This document shows positions 42,525 through 55,600 of a stretch of DNA of 64,000 nt, piece by piece. The DNA is from Cephalotus follicularis. Taxonomy: Eukaryota; Streptophyta; Magnoliopsida; Oxalidales; Cephalotaceae. The notes under the pieces were generated by a model that searched no databases, was not told the origin of the DNA, and saw only the letters and a program-made list of their open reading frames with translations. A program made the position numbers and the translations under genes. Numbering within the stretch: the stretch's first letter is position 1; each line of letters starts with the position of its first letter. Where the stretch lies: contig BDDD01002913.1 of NCBI GenBank assembly GCA_001972305.1, positions 72,361-136,360 of the forward strand. Direction: 5' to 3'.

Positions 42525-45147
42525 TGTCACACCCCGTTTTTCACTTAACAACATAATTAGGGTTATCGGTTATAATAATCCATCCTTTGTCAAATATAAT
42601 CTCTTTATCACTTGCGGAAGCATTTACCATATCCAGATTATTAAAATAAGCATCTGCACATAGCCCATACTACGTGCCTAATTCATTCCAATACAAGGTT
42701 ATATCATACATTATCTGGAAATGTAAATATTACACAACGGAGGGGGATTTATTACAATACGATACATTACAAATTTTAACAACCGTAAATTGACAGAAGC
42801 TCTCCAATAAAGCTTCAACAGTAGTTGTCCGATCGCCCCAGTCAATCTGAAATTGTAGGGCTTAGCTTTTGTCCTCACTCGGCTAAGTAGGAATTATGCA
42901 TGACACTGAATGTATAAATGCAATCATGCATGACAGTTTGTAACTTTGAAAACATTCTATATATACATATGCCAATATATATATATAAATCAATCATGCC
43001 AAGTGGCTACAATCAATCATTCAATCAATCATGTCTCAAAGGACCAATCAAATCAAATTAGGAATGCCTACACTCTATGTTTAGCATTCGGTTACATAAC
43101 ACTCTATGATTAGTAACCTGGTTACATCACACTCTATGATTGTAACCTACAACCCGAACAATACAGGGATGCGTACACTCTATGTTTAGCATCCGGCTAC
43201 ATAACACTCTATGATTAGTAACCTGGTTACATCACACTCTATGATTGTAACCTACGATCCGAACAATACAGGGATGCGTGCATTTTATGTTTAGCATCCG
43301 GTTACATAACACTCTATGATTAGTAACCAAGTTAAGTTACACTCTATGATTATAACCAACAATCAATCCAATCAATCTTTTCAAGTAGTTTATAGTTATA
43401 AAATACTTGAATAATACATTTTCAAATGTATTACAATAACTTTCAATTTCTCAAAAATATACATTTCAACTATACATTTCGTATAATGATTTCATTTAAA
43501 ATCACGAGTACACTTCTCAAAGTAGTAAAACATTTCAATAACACTAATTTTCATTTAAGAAATAATATAATACTTTAGAAATCACACTTAAAGAAATAAT
43601 TCAATAACACTACAATTCAACATTCAATCAGTAACAATATATGCAATTAAACAGTAGCCGCGTAGTTGTTCAGTTTCTATATTTCGATTCCACCACTTAA
43701 GGATGTAAAAGTCACGCCAGTCCCTATATCTCGATTACACATAGCAGGGATTGATTTTGGTAATCATCCTTTATGGAAGCTAGTGTAATTACAGGCAATC
43801 CAGTCTAAACAGTACACTCACTTCAAGTAGGAACTGAACGGTACAATCGATGTTCGATTCGAGCATTACTAACGACAATGCACAATTGTCCCATTTATAT
43901 ATGGAATTGATCCTTAGAATCCAATAATCCAATACGAATTCATAATTGTCAAACATAAACAGTAGAATAAAATCAATTTCCAGTACTATCACTTGTAAAA
44001 CATGACAATTTCCTTTAATAGTCAAGAATAGTCAGCTGCCTTCCTGTGATAGTCGGTTGTATTACTTTAACAGTCGACCATTTTACTTAATAGTCGACTG
44101 CCTAGGTTGAGTGGTCGGCTGTCCTTTATGAACAGTCGACTGCTTTTGTCCAGAGACCTGTTCCACGGAACAGAGTATTCATGTTTTCAATCCAATTCAC
44201 TCAATCATTAACATGCAATCCATATACTATCAAAACAAGACATGCATAATATATATTTCAAGATCATGTCATAACCCCTAGCTCAATTCGCTATCCCAGA
44301 ATCAACTGAGTGATTCTTCTCTTTGAGTTCCAATACTCTCCCAATTCAATTCAACTTCAATTCCAGTAGTTAAATCTAGACGTGCATGTTTGCAATTGAT
44401 GTATAGTGAACATCAGTAGGTATGTATGTAGTTGTTCAACATGACAATAACAATTAAATACGGATTAGTAGCTTACCAGTAAATTCAAGCTTTAAACACA
44501 CTTTAAACACTTCACTTCAACCTTGAAATCTCATTCAACATGCACACTTAATACAGTAGACGAACATTCTCTCCTTTCGGTAACATTCTCACACTCCAAT
44601 CCCAATCCACTCCCAACTGATGTAAGGAATCCATCAGAGGTTCGTTTAATCAGCTAACTCAATTCTCTTACATTTTCTCTTCTCTCACTAACTCACTTCG
44701 CTAACTTTTCTTTCTGTTTTGCAGTTGTAAGTGACTGAGGACACTAATCTTGTCCTTAGTCATCAGATGGGGACACGTTGTGCCACGTTCGCTTATTATT
44801 CATGCCAGAAGGACACCTGTCTAGATGACTCACACCGACACTCTATTCAATGGACACGTTTCAGACTTCTGTCTGTGTCCTTCAAGTCGACTGGTTTCTA
44901 TGGCAGTCGACTGTCCCATAACGAGTCATCAAGTTGACTGTCTCCCTGTGACAGTCAACTGTCTTGCCAAATTTCATATTCCTTAACTTTCAATTCAATT
45001 TCCATTTAATCATTAAGGCTTACAATTTAAACCTTAAATCAACTCAATAACCACAGTTCACATGATAAGGATACATAATCTCCATTTAATGTATATTTTA
45101 TTCATTAATGGTACAATATACATTAATTAAAAATGACGGTTATTACA
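42525..45147 (-). repeat. Shared middle LTR of H
   Basis: 2,623 bp with the same ends as the left LTR. On its left is the PBS (minus-strand TTGTATCAGAGCTTATT, about 42505-42521); on its right is the PPT of a second internal region. CAGTCGACTG blocks are at 44030-44145 and 44885-44965. Two to three units of 106 bp lie at 43060-43340. Confidence 0.88.
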
Positions 45148-45830
45148 TTCCCCCCTCCTTATAGAAATTCATCCTCGAATTTAGATCTTACATACCGACC
45201 CAATGAGGGAACGTTTTAATCATTTCATCGGTCAGTTATCCTTCAACTCGAAGGTCCAGCTATAACATCGTGATCACTCGCAGCTCCAGCAAGCATTGTC
45301 TTTTGTCTATTCGGACAAGCCATTAGAAAATGGTCGGATGCTCCGCACTTCATGAACAACCCATTCTTCAGTCAACAATCCTCCAGCCGATGGCTTTTAC
45401 GGCCACAATGTGAACAGGCTTCAGGTCTAGCATAATCCTTCTGACCAGGAGTACCCTGAGTAGCAGTCTTTGAAAATCCAGCAGGATTATCACCTCCCTG
45501 CCTGTGTGAAGAAGTAGGTCTCAATTCAATAGCAATAGATCTCTCTATCCTCCATTCATTTGCATCAGCCTCCAAAATTCTAGCCCTTTTAGTGACATCC
45601 ACAAAATAACTCAGCTGTAACTCCAGCAGTTCTGTCTCCCTCCGGTCACGCTCCATCTGTGGAACATAAGTTTCAGAGAACTCGGACTGAAATCTGTCCC
45701 AAGTCCTATCAAGATCCAGAGATCGCCATTTCCTTTCAATCATTTCCCACTAATGGGTAGCTTATCCCCATAAGCCGTACACATCAAAATTCCACTTTTG
45801 CTCATCAGTACACTTGAGAACAGCAAATAT
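45148..45830 (-). pseudogene. gag: Second, partial internal region of H with gag
   Basis: Minus-strand gag fragment with ERDRRETELLELQLS, the helix ARILEADANEWRIERS and zinc knuckle CSHCGRKSHRLEDC. Relative to the first internal copy it lacks about 165 bp between two GTAAC-containing sites, and a stop interrupts the second knuckle region. It is cut at 45830 by F (flank AATAT). Confidence 0.8.
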
Positions 45831-46107
45831 TGTCAGGACCATGTTCCCGCTAACTCTATGGGACACGTGGCCTGACCGGGGATGGCGCTTCTATTGCCAA
45901 CAAACCTCTTAAACTATCACTGCCCGAGGAGAAAGCCTGGGCTGGGCTAGGCGTACAGGCAACTGGGCAGCCAGGGAAGAGGAGCTAACTCCTTTCCTGC
46001 TCAAACCTCGCACACAACTTAAAACCAAAAATCCAAACACGCCGTATCACTAATGCCCAAGGCTTTACTTAACCAATGCTCCAAAACGCACTGCATTACT
46101 TAAGCCC
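45831..46107 (-). repeat. 3' LTR of F, left part
   Basis: U5-side end of the minus-strand LTR, starting on the plus strand with TGTCAGGACC at the H gag junction and ending in AGCCC (46103-46107), the TSD of X. It continues at 55944. Confidence 0.8.
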
Positions 46108-46649
46108 TGTAATGCCCCGGATATATATATATACACACAATATGTATATTTGAAAAAAAAACACACACAGGCGCATAAAGAGGCCGTATGAGAGAAAGGG
46201 ACAATAGAGTGAGATGCGAGACACAGAGTGGGAGACAGGGAGCGGCAGAGAGAGCGTCGGGAGGAGACGACGCCGGACGAAGGCACCGAACCCAGAGATT
46301 GTGCGCGCGGGCCTTCCTCCAGCCGTGATACAAGAGAAAGAGAATTTTTCTGACACAAGATGGAGCTGTGCTCGTAACGACGAGTGAACAGGTAGGTAAA
46401 CATATGCTCCGATGGAACATGCCCAGATGACTAGTGACTTGATCCCATTCGTATACGCTGGTATGGGACGGTAGTATACGAATGGTTGATCACAAGAGTG
46501 CGATTTTACTGTTTTACTTCCATTCAGGAATTTTGAATGGATGGTATGGATTGTTATGCTATTCATTGATGATTGTGTCCTAATCGGATTGTTATGGTTA
46601 TGTATGATTGCTGATTGTATGTCTTAATGTACTGTGTACTGGTATAATG

Positions 46650-46914
46650 GACAAGTGACCGATTGAATGAATTAAAAGGGACACGTGACTGGACCCTAAG
46701 TGGGGACACGTGACTGGACCATTAATGTAAATGAGGGACAAGTGACTGGACCCTAGAGGGACAGGTGACTGGACCCTAAGTGGGGACAGGTGACCGGACC
46801 ATTAATGTAAATGAGGGCTACGTGACTGGACCCTAAGTGGGGACACACGACTGGACCATTAATGTAATTGAGGACACACTACTGGACTCCAAAAGGAATT
46901 GAATGAATTGTTAT
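46650..46914 (+). repeat. G-box minisatellite in 5' LTR X, left part
   Basis: Units alternating GGGACACGTGACTGGACC and CATTAATGTAAATGAGG or CCTAAGTGG. Several copies contain CACGTG, the plant G-box. The counterpart in the 3' LTR is 53220-53440. Confidence 0.75.
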
Positions 46915-47089
46915 TGTAACGCCCGTAATTTTCATGTACTGAAATTTCACAATGTAAATGTATTTTATACGTGGAATTAATAAAATGATGGATTTTTCCG
47001 AATTTGGTGATGTTTTCCCAAATTATGGTGATGTTGATTTTAATCAATTATATACTTAGAAGTGTGATTACTTGTTAATTATACTGGAG

Positions 47090-47235
47090 GCAGTCGACTG
47101 GTCTGGAGGACCAGCTGACTGGATGGCTGCATATGGGGGCAGTCGACTGGTAGGATGAACCAGTCGACTGGTAAACTGTCGAGCCACGTGGTAACGATCT
47201 GCCAGGAGAGCAACCGGCTGCTGGGTGTGGACAGC
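47090..47235 (+). promoter_or_regulatory. CAGTCGACTG array, U3 side of O
   Basis: Five copies: GCAGTCGACTGGTC, CAGCTGACTGG, GCAGTCGACTGGTAGG, CCAGTCGACTGGTAAAC and CAGCCGACTGG. Most include the ten-base palindrome CAGTCGACTG. Confidence 0.72.
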
Positions 47236-48049
47236 CGACTGGATCGTGCTCTGTTTTATTGCATGTGACAAAAATCACATGTTACAACTGACATTGGAAG
47301 TGGGTGCCATCTGTGCCTCATGCAGCCGAAAGAATAGAAGGAAGGGACATCTGTGGATCATGCAAGACTTCATGGGGCAGAGAAATTGGCTCTGTGAAGT
47401 GTGCATGCATGGGAATGGGAGAGTGTGGCATTTAGTACCATGTGAGGAGTGAAGGAGGAAAAGGGAGGAAAGACTCTACATAAAAACGTTCCACTCATTC
47501 CCTTTCGCCCTGTTACTGGAAGGACAAAAAACCAGAGAGAATTGTAAGAGAAACCACAAGAAAAGAGGGGAGAAGAGTGTTTTTCCATTGTTGAAGCTTG
47601 GAGCTCAAGGTTGGAGCTGTCCTTGGAGCTGCTGGGCTTGGAACTGGAGCTTCTGGGGAGCTCGAAAAGCTACTGTTGGAACTCAAAGAGGTGGACTTAC
47701 AGATTCCTAACTTGGAATCAAAGGTAGGGGAAGTTGTAATGGTATTTTGAGTTTAAACTTACTGCATGTTCCATGATTCAAAATTCCTGGTTTGTGAGTT
47801 GTAGCTACTGAATTTTGAATGTGGTTGCTACTGTTTTCAACTGCTATGCATGCCTACTGAGAATCAATGTGATTATTGTGCATGCATGTTGAACCTTCTA
47901 TGGCTTTGGCTTGCATGATGAAATGAATGTTGCATAAACTGTTATATGCATGATACGACAACCTATAGTTGTATCCCTGTCCTCGAGCTTGAATTATCTG
48001 TTTACCATGATCCGTTGGAGTAGATAGATCGATTTGCATGCCACTGGTT

Positions 48050-48325
48050 CGCAGAGCAGCCGACTGTCGAAGGAAGGCAGTCGACTACTCAATGAGACCA
48101 GTCGACTGCCAATGGAAAGCAGTCAACTGTTCATACTTCATACTGCCCAGAAAATGGTAATCTGGGAATGTTCTCGTATGGGTGCACTGTAAGAGTCGAC
48201 TGTTGAAGAACAACAGCCGAGTGCCTAATGGACAGTCGACTGGTAGAGGGAACCAGTCGACTACTGATACTGCTCGACCCAGAACAGTCGACTAGTAAAG
48301 ATTCCAGCCGACTGGTTGGACTGCT
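48050..48325 (+). promoter_or_regulatory. CAGTCGACTG array, leader side of O
   Basis: About twelve copies, among them CAGCCGACTGTCG, CAGTCGACTACTC, CCAGTCGACTGCC, CAGTCAACTG, GAGTCGACTGTTG, ACAGTCGACTGGTAG and CAGTCGACTAG. It lies downstream of the presumed transcription start. Confidence 0.72.
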
Positions 48326-49587
48326 GTTTGCCTAAAAACTTTGTGAAACGATCCTGGTTCCTGCTAGGATGCATTTGAGCATTTGTATGCATTGCATATG
48401 TACTGTTTACTGCCTGTTTGTACTGTTTGTACTCGAATTATGATTTCTAATGTGTTGTTACTTTAGGAATGCATATGTGAATTAAGACTGCTATTTTGAG
48501 TACAAACGAATATTGATATCGGATTTTCAAACATCTTTGGAAAGCGATTTCTGCTACTAAAACTGTTTAAAAGTATTTTCTACTGAAAATGCAATATTTC
48601 AAATATTATCACTTTTGAAACATTTTGGAAATAACCTGCCTACTGTGGATTTAAACGATCACTACTGTCCTGCTTACTGTACTTTTACTGCTTGACTTCA
48701 CTGTTTGCTCTGTTAATTGTATGTGTTTGTGCTTGAGCCACTAGTTGCATGGCGGAGGTTGCCAGCGCCGGCTAGTGGCAGGGTTGACCTAGGGGCCTGG
48801 AGTATGGCTGGGTAACTCACTGTACTGTTGCCTCGCTCGGTTGCCTGGAGCAGGGGCCGGAGTGGGAGTGTAGCGTGGGGCCAGGAGTTGGCGTCGTTAC
48901 ACATACTACCTGTTGTTGTGGTCCTATGTGGACATCCTGTACTGCCTGTTGGTCCTTCTCGGACATTACCACGCTTGTTGATGTAGCCCTGGCCGGGTTA
49001 CTACTGTACTGTTTCTACATACATATACTTTCTTATATATGTACCCACTGATATTTTACCGTACTGCTAAATATATATATATATATTTTCGTATATATAT
49101 AAACTGGAATTTCTACTGCACTGCATCATGCATGCATTCATATCATGACATGCTTTAAATTTAATCTCGAACTACTTTTATGGCTTAGCCGAGTGAGGAC
49201 AAAGGCTAACCCCCTACTTTACAGATTGATGCAGTGGGTTGTTGGAGTGGCATGGACGAAGAGCAAGTGTTATGTTGTTCTAGTCTTACTATTCTCCTGT
49301 TTTGTAATAACTAAGTTGTTACCGTTTTTACAGATTTGTTTGACGATGGATTTTAGACTTGTACTGTAATCACGCTCCGTTTTGCGGACGATTAACAATG
49401 TTGGGTTGTTTTGGTTAGCGTGTAGTATGGGATGCACGCTACAGGTTTTACGGCTTATGGATATTTTATGCTTCCGCAACTGACATCTTGTTAAAAGTTT
49501 AAATTTTATGGGTTTTACATGAGCTGTATATATGTGTTAATAGCCGTTACTGCTTAAATGTCGTTTCTCTTTAAACGGGGTGTGACA

Positions 49588-49930
49588 GTTATTGGCCATT
49601 AGCGGTGGACACACAACTGGACTCCTAAAGGAATTGAATGAATTGTTATTGGCCATTAGCGGTGGACAGACGACTGGCTCCTAAATGAATTGAATCAGTT
49701 GTTATTGGCAATTAGCGGTGGACACATGACTGGAGTCCTAAAGGAATTGAATGAATTGTTATTGGCCATTAGTGGTGGACACACAACTGGACTCCTAAAG
49801 GAATTGAATGAATTGTTATTGGCCATTATCGGTGGACACACGACTGGACTTCTAACGGAATTGAATGAATTGTTATTGGCCATTAGTGGTGGACACACGA
49901 CCCCTAATGGAAAGTGAATGAATTAATATT
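49588..49930 (+). repeat. Minisatellite in 5' LTR X, right part
   Basis: Five to six units of about 57 bp: GAATTGAATGAATTGTTATT, GGCCATTAGCGGTGGACACA, CGACTGGACTCCTAAAG. The open frames across it on both strands are products of the repeat. The 3' LTR copy is at 53440-53770. Confidence 0.85.
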
Positions 49931-52064
49931 GCCCTTATGGGGGTGGACACACGTCTGGAACTCTATTGGAACTGGGACTATAAGATCCATATCTTTAAAA
50001 GAGAACTGGTACTGACAGAGGAGGCCGAAGATAGCCCCTCTACAGTTCGTAGTGAACTGTCATATTGAAATGAGATGGTATGGTTATGGATTTTAAATGG
50101 TTATGAACCGTAAACGGATGTGGATTTTAAACGGTTATGGACCAATAACATATATGGATTGTAAATGGTTATGGACTATAACAGTTATGTACCGTAAATG
50201 GATGTGGACCGTAAACGGTTATGGTTATGGATGGAAATGGTTTATGGAAATGGTTTTCAAATGGTTTTGACGGATGTGGATCCTATGTGATCCTTTATTG
50301 TTAGGTCCCTATATTTTAAATGGAATAATGTTATGGGTACGACATGATTATGGCTATGATATGGTTATGATTATTGGTTGCTATTGTTTGAGACTTAATG
50401 AGATAACCCATTCATAATCTTCATTTCCATCATGGGGATTACGACTGTCAAATCACATCTTATGGAATTAATAGAGTATGGTATCATAGGCTGGGACCAT
50501 TGTGAACAAGCCCTATGGTATGGTAAAGGCTGGGACACTATGTGAACAAGCCTTATGGTTATGGTAAGGATGACGGGACCAAGCGAACAAGCCATTTGGT
50601 ATGGATGATGTGGTTAATGTTATCTCGACCTCACATGTCTACAACACAGAGTGTGTGTAGACAGTGGGATGGACCTTATGGATTGTTTGACACGTGGTAT
50701 GGTTATGGATTGTATGCAGGCTTATGGCCTTTGATGTGATCAGGATTACCTAAGTATGCCCCTGCTTAGGGACGGTTGGAATATTGAAGCTGTCGGCAAT
50801 TGTCATTCACATACATGACATTACAGGTCATATGGATATATTGTTTACTACATGGCATATGATTTGATGGTTATATTGGTTACATGCATAGCATACCGCT
50901 AACCTGTTGCATGCATGACATATCGTTACATTGTTGCATCGCATGGCATATAGTATACCTTTAGCCATATGGATACGGTATGATTAAGGAACATATATGG
51001 AATGGTTGTGGATCCTACGACTATGGATCGTACGGTTATGGTACGGATTGTGACGGTACTTGGATATTGATGGTAGCCGTAGCTAGAGAGACCGGTGTTA
51101 GAGAAGTTCCATATTCTTTTCCCTGTTCTACTTACGAATGCTACTCTAGTCTACCAGTGGAATGAGGACCTCTGCCTAGGACGCCAAGGCCGCCTAGTCT
51201 GTTATCTCGGCAAGGAAGGCCGAGAAAAGCTTATATATACTTTGGAAGGACTTTGGAATGATATAGACGCCGAATGATAATGGAATTGTGTTGGGATCAT
51301 ATGGATATGGTTAGTAAATGGTGTCTATGGAAAAGGGCATGTTTCTAAATGCTAGTTCTCATAGCATGGTTTATATCGATTGTCATGCATACATCTGTCA
51401 TATGTCATACTTATCTGCTGCACTCCTATATGTACCTTGCATATGTATATCCTTCACAACCTTCGGGTTGCTGACCCATTGCATTGTATTGTAATGTAAT
51501 GGGTTAGGGTTAGGTCCAGGTATCGCGTAGCAGTGACAACCAGGATAAACCGCAGGGTAAGGATCTACATCTCCTCTGACCTACTTTGTATAAATGTGGT
51601 AATTGTAAATGGACAGATATTGAATATGGATGTGTATATGGTTATTGTATAAGAGACAAATCTAAATATGAAATTGAGATATGTTTTATTTCTGTATTTC
51701 ACCTGGCGGCTTATGGCAGTGCTTAAGATTTATATGTGTGTTGATGTAAAGGACATGGATCGGTCCATATATTGTGATTATTACTGATTTCCTCCTACGG
51801 GAGTGTGGTTATTGATGGCTGAGCCCATATATGAAATGTGTTTTTCTCTACAGGGGATATAGTCCGATAAACGAATACTTCATGCTAAAATTTCGGGAGA
51901 TTTTAAGAGTTAGTTTTTATATGGATTGATTATTCCGCTAGTGTATATGACTGTTTAAAGTTATAAACTTATAGCACTTTTGAATATGGATATGAAATGA
52001 CTGAATGGATGGTATCTCACGCATCAGATCGTGGGGGTTTTCCTTCGCGGTTCGGGGCATGACA

Positions 52065-52611
52065 ACTTGGTATCAGAACCAGTCCTATGCTGGATACGCC
52101 AGGATAGGGTCCTCGGCTAGTGGAATTGAGATTGATTGATTGAGTTAAAGTGCTATAGTTGGAGTTTCTTGGAGTAGCGAAATAATAAGTGTTACATGGA
52201 GTATCTTAGAATTATGGTTATGAAAGTTGATAGCTGATTGTTGTCTCTTATACAAGGTAGAATATGGAAGGTCGACACGGAAGAACCGCAAGAGGAGATA
52301 GAGCCAGGACGATGACTGGATGGGCTTGAGCTAATAGAATTATGGAAAAGGAAAGTACAGCCCAAGAGGCAGAACATTTTGCTTCAGCTCAAGAAGAGCC
52401 TAGAGATTATCTAAGAGAGATGCATGGCAATATGACCAAATGGATGGAATGTTGCAGTGACAAGTGGCTACAAGTTGACTGTATCCAATGTGAGGCTAAG
52501 TTATTGAGGATGGCACCTCATATGGAAGGTAAATAAGATGGATGGATTTGTACCCTCAAATGTTTTAATATAAGGAATCTCGAGGATGAGATTTCTCTAA
52601 GGAAGGGACGA
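52065..52611 (+). pseudogene. gag: Internal region of X with gag remnant
   Basis: Begins with the PBS (ACTTGGTATCAGAACC at 52065-52080). At 52264 an ATG opens MEGRHGRTARGDRARTM, then a stop after 20 codons. Downstream in the same frame come AEHFASAQEEPRDYLREM and MTKWMECC, which resemble the N-terminus of E gag (MEGRIGG..., FDAPAQRESRGFMRKM, MNEFMQQQ). It ends with the PPT CTAAGGAAGGGACG (52598-52611). No capsid core, knuckle, protease or RT remains. Confidence 0.8.
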
Positions 52612-52621
52612 TGTAATGCCC

Positions 52622-52659
<38 letters not shown>

Positions 52660-55600
52660 GTATATTTGAAAAAAAAACACACACAGGCGCATAAAGAAAC
52701 CGTAAGAAAGAAAGGGAAAAAAGAGTGAGATACGAGAAACAGAATGGGAGACAGGGAGCGGCAGAGAGAGCGCCGACAGGAGACGACGCCGGACGAAGGC
52801 ACTGGACACGGAGATGGCGCGCGCAGGACTTCCTCCAGCCGTGATACAAGAGAAAGAGAATTTTGCTGACACAAGATGGAGCTGTGCTCGTAACGATGAG
52901 TGAAGCTTAGAGGAGGTAGCGGTTCGTTGATTCTACTGCAAGTCCTCCCGACTCAAAAGCTCAGCCGTTAACAGGTAGGTATACATATGCTCCGATGGAA
53001 CATGCCCAGATGACTAGTGACTTGATCCCATTCGTATACGCTGGTATGGGACGGTAGTATACGAATGGTTGATCACAAGAGTGCGGTTTTACTGTTTTAC
53101 TTGCATTCATGCATTTTGAATGGATGGTATGGATTGTTATGCTATTCATTGATGATTGTGTCCTAATCCGATTGTTAAGGTTATGCATGATTGCTGATTG
53201 TATGTCTTAATGAACTGTGTACCGGTATAATGGACAAGTGACTGATTGAATGAATTGAATGGGACACGTGACTGGACCATAAGTAGGGACATGCGACTGG
53301 ACCATTAATGTAATTGAGGGACACGTGACTGGACCCTAAGTTGGGACACGCGACTGGACCATTAATGTAAATGAGGGACAAGTGACTGGACCCTAAGTGG
53401 GGACACGCGACTGGACCATTAATGTAATTGAGGACACACGACTGGACTCTTATTGGCCATTAGCGGCGGACAGACGACTGGACTCCTAAACGAATTGAAT
53501 GAATTGTTATTGGCCATTAGCGGTGGGCACACGACTGGACTCCTAAAGGATTGATTGAATTGTTATTGGCCATTAGAGGTGGACACACGACTAGACTCCT
53601 AAAGGAATTGAATGAATTGTTATTATCCATTAGCGGTGGACACACGATTAGACTCATAAAGGAATTGAATGAATTGTTATTGGCCATTAGCGGAGGACAC
53701 ACGACTGGACTCCTAACAGAATTGAATGAACTGCTATTGGCCATTAGCGGTGGACACACGACCCCTAATGGAAAGTGAATGAATTAATCTTGCCCTTATG
53801 GGTGTGGACACTTGTCTGGACCTCTATTGGAACTGGGACTATAAGATCCATATCTTTAAAAGACAACTGGTACTGACAGAGGAGGCCGAAGACAGCCCCT
53901 ATATTGTTCGTAGTGAACTCTCAGATTGAAATGAGATGGTATGGTTATGGATTGAATGGTTATGAATTGTAAATGGTTATGAACCGTAAATGGATGTGGA
54001 TTGTAAACGGTTATGGACCATTAACATATATGGATTGTAAATGGTTATGGACTATAACGGTTATGTACCGTAAATGGATATGGACCGTAAACGGTTATGG
54101 TTATGGATGGAAATGGTTTATGGAAATGCTTTTCAAATGGTTTTTATGGATGTGGATCCTATGTGATCGTTTATGGTTAGGTCCCTATCTTTTAAATGGA
54201 ATATGGTTATGCGTACGACATGATTATGGCTATGATATGGTTATGATTATTGGTTGCTATTGTTTGAGACTTAATGAGATAACCCATTCATAATCTTCAT
54301 TTCCATCATGGGGATTAAGAATGTCAAATCACATCTTATGGAATTAATAGAATATGGTATCATAGGCTGGGACCATTGTGAACAAGCCCTATGGTATGGT
54401 AAAGGCTGGGACACTATGTGAACAAGCCTTATGGTTATGGTAAGGATGACTGGGACCAAGCGAACAAGCCATCTGGTATGGATGATGTGGTTAGTGTTAT
54501 CTTGACCTCACATGTCTACAACACAGAGTGTGTGTAGACAGTGGGATGGACCTTATGGATTGTTTGACACATGGTATGGTTATGGATTGTCTGCATGCTT
54601 ATGGCCTTTGATGTGATCAAGATTAGCTCAGTATACCCCCGCTTAGGGATGGTTGGTATATTGAAGCTGTCCGCAATTGTCATTCATATACATCACATTA
54701 CATGGCATATGGATATATTGTTCACTACATGGCATATGATTTGATGGTTATATTGGTTACATGCATAGCATACTGCTACCCTGTGGCATGCATGACATAT
54801 CGTTACATTGTTGCATCGCATGGAATATAGTATAGCCTTCCGCCATATGGATATGGTACGATTAAGGAACGTATTTGGAATGGTTGTGGATCATACGACT
54901 ATGGATCGTACGGTTATGGTGCGGATTGTGACGGTACATGGATATTGATGGTAGCAGTAGCTAGAGAGACCAGTGTTAGAGAAGTTCCATCTTCTCCTCC
55001 CTGTTCTACTTACGAATGCTACTCTAGTCTACCAGTGGAATGAGGACCTCTGCCTAGGATGCCAAGGGCGCCTAGTCTGTTATCTCGGTAAGGAAGGCCG
55101 AGAAAATCTTATATATGCTTTGGAAGGACTTTGGAATGATATGGACGCCGAATGATAATGGAATTGTGTTGGCATCATATGGATATGGTTAGTAAATGGT
55201 GTCTATGGAAAAGGGCATGTTTCTAAATGCTAGTTCTTTTTGCATGGTTTATATCGATTGTCATGCATACATCTCTCATATTTTACACTTATCTGCTGCA
55301 CTCTTATATGTACCTTGAACATGTATATCCTACACAACCTTCGGGTTGCTGACCCATTGCATTATATTGTAATGTAATGGGTCAGCTTCAGGTCTAGGTA
55401 TCGCGCAGCAGTGACAGCCGGGATAAACCGCAGGGTAAGGATCTACATCTCTTCTGACCTACTTTGTATAAATGTGGTAATTGTAAATGGATAGATATTG
55501 AATATGGATGTGTATATGGTTATTGTATAAGAGACAAATCTAAAGATGAAATCGAGATTTGTTTTATTTTTGTATTTGACCTGCCCGCTTGTGGCAGTGC

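Larger units (their letters stand above)
38688..45830 (-). mobile_element. Gag-only element H, tandem LTR-gag-LTR-gag
   Basis: On the minus strand: partial gag (45830-45148), PPT, LTR (45147-42525), PBS, gag (42417-41369), PPT, LTR (41269-38688). The complete internal region between the LTRs is only 1,255 bp and codes only for gag, so this matches the non-autonomous gag-only class of plant LTR elements. The third part shows that two units share the middle LTR. It is cut at 45830 by F. The LTR family is that of A and O. Confidence 0.88.
46915..49587 (+). repeat. Solo LTR O, family of A and H
   Basis: TGTAACGCCCG start and CGGGGTGTGACA end, 2,673 bp, TSD GTTAT at 46910-46914 and 49588-49592. 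No internal region. It shares GCTTAGCCGAGTGAGGACAA near 49180 with A and H. CAGTCGACTG blocks lie at 47090-47235 and 48050-48320, on the two sides of a weak TATA-like CTACATAAAAA (47475-47485). No coding sequence is supported. Confidence 0.92.
46108..52064 (+). repeat. 5' LTR of X, split by solo LTR O
   Basis: Starts TGTAATGCCCCGGATATATA and ends TTCGGGGCATGACA. G-box minisatellite units flank the O insertion (46650-46914 and 49588-49930). Downstream are TGGTTATGG-rich low-complexity segments (50080-50280) also present in the 3' LTR. Open stretches on the minus strand near 46100-46560 recur in the 3' LTR and are not taken as genes. Confidence 0.9.

Noticed and set aside
46065-46566. Overlapping minus-strand frames of 106-156 codons in the LTR of X
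   Set aside because: They recur in the 3' LTR (52518-52874, 52961-53188), lie in U3/R sequence and have no domain; overlapping frames in low-complexity LTR DNA.
49690-49917. Repetitive peptide frames on both strands
   Set aside because: Direct product of the 57-bp minisatellite in LTR X; open on both strands because the unit length is a multiple of three.
52625-52655. TA microsatellite as a novel feature
   Set aside because: Ordinary simple repeat in the LTR start of X, shorter in the 5' copy; no further significance seen.
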